This document shows, piece by piece, positions 1-9,877 of a stretch of DNA of 64,000 bases. Within the stretch, counting starts at the first letter, position 1, and every line of letters begins with the position of its first letter. Source of the DNA: Adiantum capillus-veneris (Eukaryota; Streptophyta; Polypodiopsida; Polypodiales; Pteridaceae); contig CM043969.1 in NCBI GenBank assembly GCA_014529385.2, forward strand, positions 20,364,946 through 20,428,945, read 5' to 3'. The position numbers and the translations under genes were made by a program. The notes under the pieces were generated by a model that had not been told where the DNA came from, did not search any database, and saw only the letters and a program-made list of their open reading frames with translations.

Positions 1-357
1 GCACCCGATGAGAAAAGGCTAACTACTGTAGCTCACATCTATGCACAAAAGCGAAAACAAAAATAGTTTTTTAATTCCCACTTAATCAAAAAAATCATCA
101 AAAAAGGGGACTTGGTTTTGGTCTACTCCCTTAAGCAACACATTCCCAAGTTTAAGAAAAAGGGAAATGGACCGTTTATCATTAAATATGTATCTCCAAG
201 TGGAGCAGTAAAATTGTCCACCCTAGATGGTAAACCAATGGCTAATTGGATTAGTGGATGTTGTTTAAAGAAATACAATTTGCCGCTAACCAATGAATTA
301 CTAGAAAGAATGCATGCAACCAAGCAAAGGAAGATTAAACGAACAGCAGGTTATTGA
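1..357 (+). pseudogene. Ty3/gypsy integrase C-terminal end (element A, 5' part outside window)
   Basis: Reading from base 1 without a start codon gives the C-terminal tail of a Ty3/gypsy integrase, the part that follows the catalytic core and helps bind DNA. Landmarks are a basic Q-K-R-K-Q-K run, the strand GDLVLVYSLKQH, a GPFIIKYVSPSGAVKL block and a final W-I-S-G-C-C-L-K-K-Y. The integrase at 23675-24115 has the same order (GDYILVYTLKQH, GPFVISDLSQSGTVKL, WISGCRLKKY), which fixes the identity. A TAG at 64-66 interrupts the frame and the ORF closes with TGA after GY. The next ORF overlaps its last 44 bases in another frame. It is a decayed copy; the rest of gag-pol lies before the window. 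Confidence 0.88.
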
Positions 358-841
358 TGAAGCCCAAGAGGAAGCTCAGCTTTGGGTACTCAAGCGGAAA
401 GCTGCTCTCAAGAATCAACAGATATTGATTCCCATCAACACTCTGGAAATAGATGACCGACAATGGGAATTACCTAAAGACGCAGTTTCAACATATGATG
501 ACTAGTTAGACGAAATGGATCTACGCATCAAAGTACAACTCAACAATCATAGCACCAATGCTTTGGTCGACACAGGAGCTAGAGTAAATGAAGTCAGTTA
601 TTCCACATAGAAGAAGGCAACAAGTCAAGCATTGACAGCGGGAATAGTGACAATCAAAGGATGCAACAAGAACCCAACCCCAACATTGGGAGTAGTCAAC
701 TTGAACGTGATAGTACATGGATGTTCATGTCCTCATCAGTTTGTATGTTTACCAAATGAACACATGAATGACACGATGATTCTTGAATTCCTTGGATGCC
801 GACATACAAAGCAGTACCAGATTGGGATACAAATCAGCTAA
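314..841 (+). pseudogene. post-integrase ORF with retropepsin-like core (element A)
   Basis: This frame overlaps the integrase end by 44 bases and continues for about 175 codons, broken by TAG at 503-505 and 608-610. The first 60 residues are charged and helical. From the ATG at 515 the reading MDLRIKVQLNNHSTNALVDTGA contains the D-T-G active-site triad of aspartic proteases, preceded by a hydrophobic strand. About 80 residues later ILEFLGCRHTKQYQ sits where retropepsins have their second hydrophobic-G motif. Gypsy proteases normally lie between gag and RT, and the D, E and F elements here have theirs there. This would therefore be a second, 3'-located protease-like domain. The D-T-G is seen; the function is inferred, and loss of activity is likely given the stops. 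Confidence 0.55.
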
Positions 842-1416
842 AGCTATCACCTAAAGGAGGGAAACTCATTGTTCCAATTGCACTATGCAAGGATGAATGG
901 AAAAGAAGCAATTAGCAGATCAAACCACAAAGTAGTCAATCTTCTCTATTCCCTCAACAATCAAATGCTACAAGTAGCATGCAAGGAGTCAGGCAAATTT
1001 GGGTACCAAAAGGACAGCTTAAGGATAAACCCATTCAGATCTGGGTGCCTAAAACTTCACCGACAAAACAACAGAAGGTTCCAAGGGTTAAAACACAGAG
1101 ATGAGCATCTTCGAGCAAGAAACCTAACATGAAAATGGTTTGGAAGAAAAAGGAGCACTTATCTTCTCCACAAACCATAAAACCAATCAAGCAATGGCGA
1201 GCTAAGTCTCAAAAGACTCCACCACACCATAGAGCACCAAGTAGACCAAGCTACCAATGGCGAGAAAAATCTCGACAACAGTCAAAAGTTCTACCAACAG
1301 CTCAAGCAATCAGTGTGCTGAAGCATCCCAATGGTACAATCAAACAGAGCACACAAGCTACAAGATTTGCTCTTTGGAAGACATCAGCAGTAAAACTCAA
1401 CATCAGAAACCCTTGA
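842..1416 (+). pseudogene. tryptophan-lysine repeat ORF (element A 3' end)
   Basis: After the protease-like segment, the reading continues in another frame (codons in phase with 994 and 1129). It has evenly spaced short motifs built on a tryptophan followed by lysine: QIWVPK, QIWVPK, MVWKKK, KQWRAK and YQWREK. The surroundings are rich in K, Q, P and S and have no predicted fold that I recognise. A TGA at 1102-1104 breaks the frame and TGA at 1414-1416 ends it. The same kind of repeat ends the coding region of element E (33894-34343, minus strand), so it belongs to this retrotransposon lineage. A basic nucleic-acid-binding tail is one possibility; no function can be assigned. Confidence 0.5.
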
Positions 1417-1650
1417 GTTAAGTACTCAAGACCCAGCTCTTGCAAAGCATAATGGTTTGAACTGCATTGATCTTCATAGCATGGTAGAGCCAACCACGGC
1501 TATGCATAGACACAATTGTTCAACCCATGCACATAGTCGTCCTGGAGTACACCATCTAGGAGGGGTGGAAGGGCACTAAGTACTAAGTAATTAAGGGCAA
1601 TGTTTGAAGAGGGAGGCGATGTTAACGTGTGAGTTTTTGCAAAATTACCT
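1417..1650 (+). other. 3' untranslated block of element A, with purine-rich runs
   Basis: The stretch shares phrases with 24660-24905 (+) and with the reverse strand at 33490-33720: CAACCCATGCA, then CTAGGAGG purine runs, then AGGGCAATGTTT. It is therefore the 3' UTR of this gypsy lineage. Purine runs at 1558-1571 and 1602-1614 could be polypurine tracts. A TGTTAACG at 1620 could begin an LTR, but the comparable position in element E is not an LTR start. Confidence 0.5.
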
Positions 1651-1887
1651 AATAATGCCCTTATATTTCATCATCAAGGGAAAATTCACTGATAATATCT
1701 TCCCAATGAGTGTAAATAGTGTATATACTATCAGAAAATCATAAAAATAGTCCTTTTTTTGGGTATTTTTCATCATTGTTATTGATAATGAGGCTTAAAA
1801 ATAGAAAAATCCAACAAAAAACAATGAGTTCTACCAAACATCGAGCGAACTTATCTGAGCAAGCTCAAAAGCGAGCAAAGTTATTAA

Positions 1888-1894
<7 letters not shown>

Positions 1895-1942
<48 letters not shown>
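1895..1942. repeat. (GA)n microsatellite
   Basis: Uninterrupted GA dinucleotides, 48 bp. First of a dense series through 9.1 kb. Confidence 0.97.
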
Positions 1943-1945
<3 letters not shown>

Positions 1946-2360
1946 CTTTGAAACCGAACAATAAATGTCAACACCATTGCTAGAAAAAACATAGTTTTTG
2001 GAAACTTAGAAATACTTCATTTGGAAAGTTTTAGAAGTGAATGGACCTTGTTTTGAAGTTAGGTCACCATTATACAAGTCTAGTGATCGATTTTACTATT
2101 GGTATAAGTACTAGCAAGTGCAAGGCATCTTCACAAGTGTGCTATGTGTGAAAGAAGATACAAATTTACTAATGCATATATCATGTGATTGTGCATTAAA
2201 TCACTTGGAGTTCTTTCTTGTAAGGCACGTCTCTCTCAGGCTCTCCCCTTCCCTTACCTTCCCTTTAGAGAGGCACTTCAAGACTTGTCGATACAGATAT
2301 GAAGTACCTTGTGGAATGTTCCTATGAAGTTAAAATTTCTCTTCCTCTTCCTCTTTTGCC
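1943..2360. other. non-coding stretch
   Basis: AT-rich single-copy-looking DNA. Short ORFs here have no recognisable protein content. Confidence 0.5.
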
Positions 2361-2367
2361 CCTCTCT

Positions 2368-2407
<40 letters not shown>
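2361..2407. repeat. (CT)n microsatellite
   Basis: CT dinucleotides with one TTC interruption. Confidence 0.95.
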
Positions 2408-2410
<3 letters not shown>

Positions 2411-3404
2411 CATGGCTTAATCAATAATTAATTGGTAGAAACACAGGTAGCAATTAAAGCCTATAAATATTTACTATATATTGCTTTCTTCTTTCTTCAT
2501 CAATAACATAACAGTGTGGGCAACAATGCTACGATTCTCTCCCAAGCTATCGACCTTTTTGTGGGTTTTGGCCTTACATCAGCTACTAAAGGATATACGC
2601 CAAGAAGCTCACAGACGTTCGACTTTATGGCCTCCTTATGGGGACTTCACTTTGGCCTTTGTAATATGAGGGTGGCATCTAAATTTCCCATAGTATATCT
2701 CGCTTCATGCATCAAATATTGAAGAGCTTCTTTCACAAAGACTGAAGATGCGGTTCCTTTCCATTTTGAATCATTGGTTGGTAATATCTGGTAGATGCCA
2801 AAAGGACAAAGCATTTACCACACAATGACAAGCACATCACCGTTGAAATATGTAATACATCCTTGGTCATGTTGAATATTCATGGTGCCGGCAATTATAA
2901 AAGGAACTCTCTCTCTCTCTCTAAAAAAAAAAACAAAAACAATATCACTATCAACGAGACAATAAGTGTTTTGGAATAGTGTGCCTCAACTTGTCTTTGG
3001 GCCGGTTAAAATACAAAAATAACTGGCTGATGTGAGAGGAGAAGGAAAAAATCCGCTTGAAAAATTTAAGAAATTAGAGTAAATTACTAGGTATTTTAAA
3101 AAATTCTTCTTTGAATGTATCCTGAAGGGAATTTATACGTTTGTAAAATTGATTTTTCCCTAACACTACATTAGATACAAAAAAATATCTACAAACAAAA
3201 TGTCGAGGCTTGAGAATCTCCATGAAAATTTGCAAGTACTCAAAAAAGTCTCTGAACTTTGAGAGACCGCAAATGTCTACTTTGATGTGTGCCCTCGTAT
3301 CTCTTCGCTTTCTAGTCTTCAACCTCCACATTTGTTTTTTCTTCCACTTAGCTCTCATGAAAACGAGGCCAAAGCGTGAATACCAACACACATATTATGG
3401 AGGA

Positions 3405-3406
<2 letters not shown>
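2408..3406. other. non-coding stretch with a short CT tract
   Basis: No ORF with protein-like composition seen. A short CT run lies at 2907-2922 followed by an A-tract. Confidence 0.5.

Positions 3407-3450
<44 letters not shown>
3407..3450. repeat. (CT)n microsatellite
   Basis: 44 bp of CT dinucleotides. Confidence 0.97.
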
Positions 3451-3453
<3 letters not shown>

Positions 3454-4006
3454 ATTTTATAGTCCTTCGTCCTCAATGCCGGCCTTGAAAATAATCCTTA
3501 GAGCCATGGATCTAACCATCAAGATGAGCTTCTCCACTTGACTACAACAAATCTACAAATTAGATTTATCTGCCCTATTGGCCTTTGACACTGCACTGCT
3601 GCCTTGTCAATGGCAACCACCATCGATGGAACCTAATTGCAAGCCCCTTCTTGCCCACTATCCAGCCAATATGCTTCTCTTGTATTGTCCTCGTCGTCAT
3701 GCAGTACCCCATGTCCTGCTGCCTCCTCTTTTATTTCACATTACTTGCGCCTGTCCCACGCCAGTAGAGTGAATGTTGGGCACTGAGAAGATCTCATAAC
3801 GTTAGTGGCTCTCAAAGAACGTAGAGAGAAGTATGCAGGACATCATCAACGTCTTTATATTTAATGTTGTGTGAGAAATCTTTTCATGTCATTGTCAGCA
3901 AGCGAATTGCAGTACGCAATCGACGAGAAAAGGAGGGCCATGAGATTGCACGCAACCGACGAGAAAAGGAGGGCCATGAGATTTTCTTGGCATCTAGATG
4001 TTTCTT

Positions 4007-4011
<5 letters not shown>
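3451..4011. other. non-coding stretch with an internal short duplication
   Basis: Contains two tandem 33-bp copies at about 3921-3986 sharing CGACGAGAAAAGGAGGGCC, which leads into the next CT tract. No gene recognised. Confidence 0.5.

Positions 4012-4057
<46 letters not shown>
4012..4057. repeat. (CT)n microsatellite
   Basis: 46 bp of CT dinucleotides. Confidence 0.97.
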
Positions 4058-4060
<3 letters not shown>

Positions 4061-4075
4061 GGCAGCCTCACAAGT

Positions 4076-4200
4076 TTAATACACTACACTGACAAAAGGG
4101 CGACACGGATTCGAACCTTCACAAATGCAAAATTGACCTTATCATCTGCTCCCATAGCCACTCCACCTAGCACCCCCACTTGCTCTCATGGGAAATAGAT
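4076..4200 (-). repeat. candidate tRNA-derived SINE fragment
   Basis: Read on the minus strand, a perfect pol III B-box core GGTTCGAATCC is followed by GTGTCGCCC. A looser A-box-like TGGCTATGGGAGCAG lies about 45 bp upstream. The distal end TGTCAGTGTAGTGTA recurs at 6548-6567. The arrangement matches tRNA-derived plant SINE heads. There is no poly(A) tail or target duplication that I can define, so the limits are approximate. Confidence 0.35.
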
Positions 4201-4457
4201 ACAAAAAAAAAGGCAATGATGGAATCTCCACATATCATTCTGCGTCGCCCAACACCCTCCAAAAGGCTTCGACTTTACCCACTCGACACATCTTGCACGA
4301 TTCCCGTTTGTTTGTGAATAACTTTCAGCTGACATAACCCCCTACTCTCTCTGCACGTCACTTTGCCACCTCAATTCCTGCCTCTTCCGGGTGTCTTGGG
4401 TGTTGACTCTTCAGGGCATAAACAACAGATCGATGCGTTCATTAGTGAAGCTTATAA

Positions 4458-4517
4458 AACAAAACTCCTTGAAAGAGCGCGCGCCTCTTTCAAAGAGTTA
4501 TTTTAGAGAATAGTCGT
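4458..4517. repeat. hairpin repeat, copy 1
   Basis: Arms ACTCCTTGAAAGAG and CTCTTTCAAAGAGT around CGCGCGC, with one arm mismatch, followed by TTATTTTAGAGAATAG. A diverged copy with the same arms and tail is at 6838-6897 and a weaker one is at 7567-7618. Confidence 0.55.
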
Positions 4518-4882
4518 CTTACAGAAGCCCTTCGAGATGAGCTCTTATAAGGGCCGGTGGGAGAAACGGGCAAGGAGAAGGCCGAGCGCTCGTGAGGAGG
4601 GTAGTGAGGCCAATGGAGGCCGGAATGCAATACTGTGGGGCCGGTGGACATTGTATACGAGCTGTTGGCTTTGCTGCTGCCTCCAATGCCAAACGACGAC
4701 GTAGTGTGAGACTCGCACTTCCAATCTCTTTTCAATAGAGACCCGTCTAGCATGCGCTTGGATGGATGCGATTGTCGATTTCTATTCAAGGAGCCGGCAG
4801 GTGGGTGGGTGAGGCTTGCAAGGTCCTTCTCCTCTCTGTCTCTCTTTCTCCGTCAGCAGACCCAACAGGTAGAGTAGGAAAG

Positions 4883-4883
<1 letters not shown>

Positions 4884-4922
<39 letters not shown>
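4884..4922. repeat. (CT)n microsatellite
   Basis: About 39 bp of CT dinucleotides. Confidence 0.97.
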
Positions 4923-4924
<2 letters not shown>

Positions 4925-5278
4925 CTCAACAACCCGATCTTGAGCCCCCCCTTTCTTCTTCCTTATCTCCCCATGACACCTTATTCTAATTACAGAGCTG
5001 CGGCTTGTGAAGAAGAACATGATGATAGATAAGCAGATGGTGTTGAGTGCCCGAACCTGCTTGAAGCCGACCCTAATTCTAGTGCGTCCGGCAATGTAAA
5101 TTTAGAGTTTTTTAATGTTGTGCTGATGATGGAAGAGAGCCCCTATGCGCCATGTGCTAGCTCGTACTGAACTATATCTTCTAGCCCGCCAACAATTACC
5201 TTATCTTTGTATCGTGACCTCTGCTAACCCATCCATGTTAAAAGGAAGGCACTTTGTTTTCTAGAACAGGTAGTATGT

Positions 5279-5279
<1 letters not shown>
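4923..5279. other. non-coding stretch
   Basis: No repeat or gene recognised between two microsatellites. Confidence 0.4.

Positions 5280-5314
<35 letters not shown>
5280..5314. repeat. (GA)n microsatellite
   Basis: 35 bp of GA dinucleotides. Confidence 0.97.
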
Positions 5315-5317
<3 letters not shown>

Positions 5318-5509
5318 GACGAACTCTAAAGGCTGCAGTTGCTAGCTCAACGGCTCATGAATGGAGGGAAGCAATAGCTAGCCCGTAGCTATCGACAAGA
5401 TGGATTAATGAAGGGCAAGTTTGTCTGTTCTATGCTCTTTTTATCTCTCATTTTGTTTGTCACTAATTCTTGGTTACTCAGTTGAGGTAGCTAGGCCATG
5501 TCTCTATTT

Positions 5510-6038
5510 AACACCCTCATTTTTAAGAGGGGATCTACAGTCCCAGATAATTGTTCATTATGGGCCGTTCAATTCTATGGAGGAAAAAAGAAGGGTGTGT
5601 GGTGGGATTCAACCTCGCAACCTCCCCCTCCCAATTCTATTGCTTTACCACTACACTATTGCGCGCGTTTTGAAAGGCATGGAGGATGATAGCATTATAT
5701 TGTGTAGTCCTAGCTTGCCCGTCACGATCTCCAGTTCACACTAAGTTTATTTCGAGTTTACATCTAGTTTACATGCAAGTTCACAACGAGTTCACGTTTG
5801 TTCGAGTTTACATCTAGTTCACATGAATGCTATTCTGTAGTCCTAGCTTGCCCGTCACAATCTGCAGTTCACACTTAGTTTACTTCGAGTTTACATCTAG
5901 TTTACACGCAAGTTCACAACGAGTTCACGTTTGTTCGAGTTTACATCTAGTTCACATTCGGGATGAACGGCTATGATCTTCGCCGAAAAGTGACGTCGAT
6001 TTTCAGTCGTAGATCCCCTCTAAAAAAATGAGGGTGTC
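5510..6038. mobile_element. candidate MITE with ~28-bp terminal inverted repeats
   Basis: The left end ACACCCTCATTTTTAAGAGG plus GGATCTAC is mirrored at 6009-6038 by GTAGATCC plus CCTCTAAAAAAATGAGGGTGT. Farther out, GTCACTAATT at 5459-5468 is mirrored by AATTAGTGAC at 6037-6046. The original inverted repeat was therefore probably longer, with about 40 bp inserted near the left end. The interior encodes nothing recognisable and carries a 133-bp tandem duplication. The superfamily is undetermined and target-site duplications are not clear. Confidence 0.55.
5704..5957. repeat. 133-bp tandem duplication inside the candidate MITE
   Basis: Two units begin with GTAGTCCTAGCTTGCCCGTC at 5704 and 5837. 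Inside each unit the phrase GAGTTTACATCTAGTT recurs twice, so shorter duplications preceded the larger one. The two units differ at only a few bases. Confidence 0.9.
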
Positions 6039-6465
6039 AATTAGTGACGAGGCTAGCTAGAATTGTCAACAAACTTTATGCAACGTGGGATCAACTTCTT
6101 GCCTAACCTGGCCTCTTTTGTTGAGCCAACTCCAACATGCAGCTCTGTTGAGCCCCTTCATGCCGGATCTGCTATGCCCAAACCTTAGCACCATCTTCGT
6201 CATGTCACGTCAGCCTCTTCAATATTCATTATCTTCTCCTCTTCGGGAGCCAGTCTCACAGATGTCAAGGGTGGGCTATTGGTTATGCCTCCTCATTCAA
6301 GAAGGGCTTCAACAATTCGAAGGACATGGCCTTGCAGAGAGACGAGCTTGCACATAATTTTTTCAACACTTCAAGGAAAGCTGGTTCATAGGCCATCAGT
6401 GCTCCTTGTAAGTCTAGAACCATTTTTGTGGTCTAAAATGGGTACCCAAATGAGCTAGTAGGGAA

Positions 6466-6469
<4 letters not shown>
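6039..6469. other. non-coding stretch
   Basis: A 90-codon plus-strand ORF here (6085-6357) has no recognisable domain and I do not regard it as a gene. Confidence 0.4.

Positions 6470-6508
<39 letters not shown>
6470..6508. repeat. (CT)n microsatellite
   Basis: 39 bp of CT dinucleotides. Confidence 0.97.
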
Positions 6509-6511
<3 letters not shown>

Positions 6512-6837
6512 CACACAACAGAACTGCAAATGCGTTAGCATGCAGAATGTCATCCTTTACACTACACTGACACATGAAACATGTTTTGTTTTTGGCTAAC
6601 ATGGCATTTCAGATTGCTTCGAGATGAAGGAGTATTTGCAACGAGGCACGAAGAAACATAAGGAGAGATGAGGCGGGCCTACCACGCACATAAAATTACC
6701 TAATTGAATTCATTATTTGATTGATAGTAAGCATTCGCATGAAAATGCACACATGGAACAAGAAGACACATCTTTACGTGGTGGTCGGACTCTTTAGACT
6801 TCGTATGGCTCATAAGAAGCAATCTCTCTCTCTTTAA

Positions 6838-6897
6838 AAAAAACTCCCTGAAAGAATTTGCGTCTCTTTCAGAGAGTTTTTGTTTATAGAGAATAGC
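6838..6897. repeat. hairpin repeat, copy 2
   Basis: Arms AACTCCCTGAAAGA and TCTTTCAGAGAGTT around a short centre, followed by TTTATAGAGAATAG. It matches the copy at 4458-4517 in arms and tail. Confidence 0.55.
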
Positions 6898-7117
6898 CAT
6901 GTACGAGGAGCTGGAGGCTCGGTGGGTTGTGTAAAGGTGAGTGGTTGTGTGCAGGTTTTTTCCTTCTCGCTATAAATATGGCGTAGATCCTCAATATCAT
7001 CCTTTAATGCACTTCAACAAATTTCCTCCTAGCTAGCTTGCTATTCATCTCTGTTGAACGGATCAAAGACAGAGCACACGTTAACCAGCTTGCAGGGTCA
7101 CTTAGCAGAGTCAGTAG

Positions 7118-7118
<1 letters not shown>

Positions 7119-7207
<89 letters not shown>
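7119..7207. repeat. compound (TG)n(GA)n microsatellite
   Basis: About 60 bp of TG dinucleotides run directly into 30 bp of GA. Confidence 0.97.
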
Positions 7208-7208
<1 letters not shown>

Positions 7209-7306
7209 CTCCTTGGATGCCTCTGCCCATCTAAATATTGACAAAGCTGCATGATCACTCCAGCAACTGTATGTTTGAAGTTTTCCCTCATGATAACCAA
7301 GCCATC

Positions 7307-7363
<57 letters not shown>

Positions 7364-7495
7364 TAGAGATAGATAGATAGAGAGAGAGAGAGGTCTCCTT
7401 GGATGCCTTTGCCCATCTAAAAATTGACAAAGCTGCATGATCACTCCATCAACTGTATGTTTAAAGTTTTCCCTCATGATAACCAAGCCATCTCA
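7203..7495. repeat. direct repeat of ~107 bp separated by GA tracts
   Basis: Copies at 7203-7309 and 7389-7495 both run from GAGAGGTCTCCTTGGATGCC to ACCAAGCCATCTCA with about five differences. A GA tract lies between (7311-7361) and another follows (7501-7538). The pattern suggests duplication by unequal exchange or slippage between GA tracts. Confidence 0.92.
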
Positions 7496-7500
<5 letters not shown>

Positions 7501-7541
<41 letters not shown>

Positions 7542-7566
7542 CAAAACTCAGAGAGAGAGAGAGAGG
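7501..7566. repeat. (GA)n microsatellites
   Basis: GA runs at 7501-7538 and 7552-7565. Confidence 0.95.
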
Positions 7567-7682
7567 ATTTGAAACTGTCTGAAAGAGTCCACGTCGGCAC
7601 AAACTATTTCAAAGTGTTTTTTATAAGGGTTTTGCTTATACTTGGTGAAATGATGACGGTTGAACTTGAGGACCCTCTCGCC

Positions 7683-8156
7683 TCAGCTAGTGTTTCTCCA
7701 AATGGTTTCTAGACTTTTCTTGCCCAACCCCTTCAGAACCAAATCTGTTAATGAATCTACATACCCTGATATTTTCCTTTTCCAAAGTGGCACAAAGTTT
7801 TTAGTTGTAGCAAACAACAACCCAGTCACCCCTTGGAGGTGGATATCTTGTGGGGTGCTAAGGCAGGTGCACACTGGGATTTCACTTTGTTCACATTCTG
7901 CAAAATGGAGCATCGCATATCATGGAAGGTGGGACAAATCCACAAGGAAGTGAAGAGGTTCTAACATGAGAACAACGGACATGTCAAAGAGAGCCACAAG
8001 AGTGGAGCCAAGCTATTGCATATCCTCAGCAGCACGATCTTGTAAGAGTCTCAAAAGATGGGAGAGAAAGATGTTGAAGCCCTCTGGGCATGGTACATTA
8101 TCCTCCAGCCAAGAAGGTAAGATGCTAACAAGGGTGAGTCTTTCAATCAAATTATT
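7683..8156 (-). pseudogene. unrecognised minus-strand pseudo-ORF, ~157 codons
   Basis: One minus-strand frame stays open for about 157 codons except for TAG and TGA stops near the middle, and ends with TGA at 7683-7685. The product looks like protein rather than noise. It has an amphipathic helix-rich start (NNLIERLTLVSILPSWLEDN, then LSHLLRLLQDRAAEDMQ), a hydrophobic middle (LVALFDMSVVLMLEPLHFLVD), a cysteine-containing part (SEIPVCTCLS) and a basic end (LWKRKISGYVDSLTDLVLKG). I do not recognise the family. It may be a relic of a host gene or of an old transposon. No gene in its neighbourhood helps to identify it. Confidence 0.35.
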
Positions 8157-8335
8157 GTGGATGCTTTTGCACGCAACTCATTGTTCAATTTTGAAGTATA
8201 TCAAAACCTTTGTGTGGCATTCATAGCAAATGTTCATATCTTCAGGCTGGGCCGTTGAAGACTACGTGTATTGTAGATGGAATGATAAGGCAATCACCTA
8301 CACTAGGATAGTTTTTTTTTAAAATTACTCAAAGC

Positions 8336-8337
<2 letters not shown>

Positions 8338-8374
<37 letters not shown>
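8338..8374. repeat. (GA)n microsatellite
   Basis: 37 bp of GA dinucleotides. Confidence 0.97.
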
Positions 8375-8379
<5 letters not shown>

Positions 8380-9049
8380 CAAGGGGGAAGATGAAAAGTT
8401 TAAATGTTGTAAGAACAAGCCAAGAAGAGCTCAAAAATGTAACAACACTGTGAAACTTCACTAGTACATTCCATTTTGGCTATATAGGAAACAATTGCTT
8501 TACCTATGTGCACTTAGATTTGTGAGGTTCTCTGCAAAATTAAATATGCCTCTTGGCTGCTATTACATGTTTTCAAAAGGGGTTTGATTACAACTAAGTG
8601 ACCAACATGCAGCCTTTCTTAAAAATCCAAAGTTCCTTTCAATGACATTTATAAAAGTCTTGAAAATTTAATAATTTCTTTAATGTTTTCACACTATTCT
8701 TTTCAAGTATGTGGAGGAAATTTTTATTTTCCTCTTTTTTTCTCAAGTGTCATGATTGTAAGCTGAAACATCCTTTTTGGGAGCTAGAAAAAATGGAGTC
8801 ACCCATGAAAAACAGTTATCTCCAGTTTCAATAAGATACAACCTAGAACCAATGACTACAAACACACATTGCTCATATTGACTGCAACCTGCGCAATAAG
8901 CTCTACCAACTCTATTTCTTGTATAACTTCCCTAAATTAGGCATTTCTTGACAATACTTTCTTTTGAAACAATCCGCTCTCCCTACAAGCACTTGCCATA
9001 ATATTGTGTATTGAGAAACCCCCCTCCACAACAAAGCGTACACATGCAT

Positions 9050-9050
<1 letters not shown>
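8375..9050. other. non-coding stretch
   Basis: AT-rich, with no ORF or repeat recognised. Confidence 0.4.

Positions 9051-9097
<47 letters not shown>
9051..9097. repeat. (CT)n microsatellite
   Basis: About 47 bp of CT dinucleotides, the last of the 1.9-9.1 kb series. Confidence 0.97.
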
Positions 9098-9100
<3 letters not shown>

Positions 9101-9877
9101 AAACTACAATGGCTTGACTACCTATGGACCACTAGTCATGCTTCGGGGAAGGGAGCATAACCTTGGATAATTAAGGAGTGAATATAAAGGTGTGGATGAT
9201 TGAAGTTTCCATGAGGAATGCTAGAGGAGGAACAATGATAGATAGATAATATGTAATTTGATGCTAAATGTTTCCTTTTATGATTTATGTTCTATATGTA
9301 TCCTGTTGGGTTTTGCTCGCTTTTATGATTGCTCGGAAAGGTTTTCTCGGAGTTTGAAATTCCTCAAAACAATAAAGCTGAGTTTTTCATTGGATTTTCT
9401 TAATTATTGGATTTTCAATTGACTTTTTTAGAGCATTTTGCTATTTTCTTTGATTTTTTCAAATGAACAAAACAAAAATTAATAATAAATAGCAAGGAAG
9501 CTCAGATGGAAAAACGGAAGACACGATGGTGAAAAAAAAGACAAGGCAAACAAGCACATAAATTTTAATGAAATCAGAAGACGGAAGTGGGAAGCCTAAA
9601 TTAGGCGGTTAGGCCTACTTCTGCAAAATTCTTGCAGAATGAGCTACAGGAATCCGATCAGGGAAATTTTTGAGTCTAACATAGATTTCACGGCCTAGTA
9701 GGACTAACGGAGGAATATGAGAAAAATTGGTTCGAGAAGTCCGGGTATAGATATCCAAGGTAGGCTAAAACCGCTTCATTTCCACTTGTAGCCTTTGCAG
9801 AGAGAGATTTCGACCTCTTTCGCGCGACTTTTTGGAAGCCCACAGTTGACCATTTTCAGCGCCGTCTCACACGAGAC

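Noticed and set aside
1620-1976. Short LTR from TGTTAACG to GTCAACA containing the GA tract
   Set aside because: No second copy to confirm it, and the homologous position in element E is not an LTR start.
5590-5665. tRNA gene on the minus strand
   Set aside because: A-box- and B-box-like words are present, but no cloverleaf with paired acceptor stem could be made.
4458-6897. Hairpins as Helitron 3' ends
   Set aside because: The hairpin is not followed by a CTRR end and no Rep/helicase sequence is present.
7004-7430. Minus-strand ORFs made of SLSLSL and HTHTHT runs
   Set aside because: They are translations of CT and TG microsatellites, not genes. The same holds for the short ORFs over other tracts.
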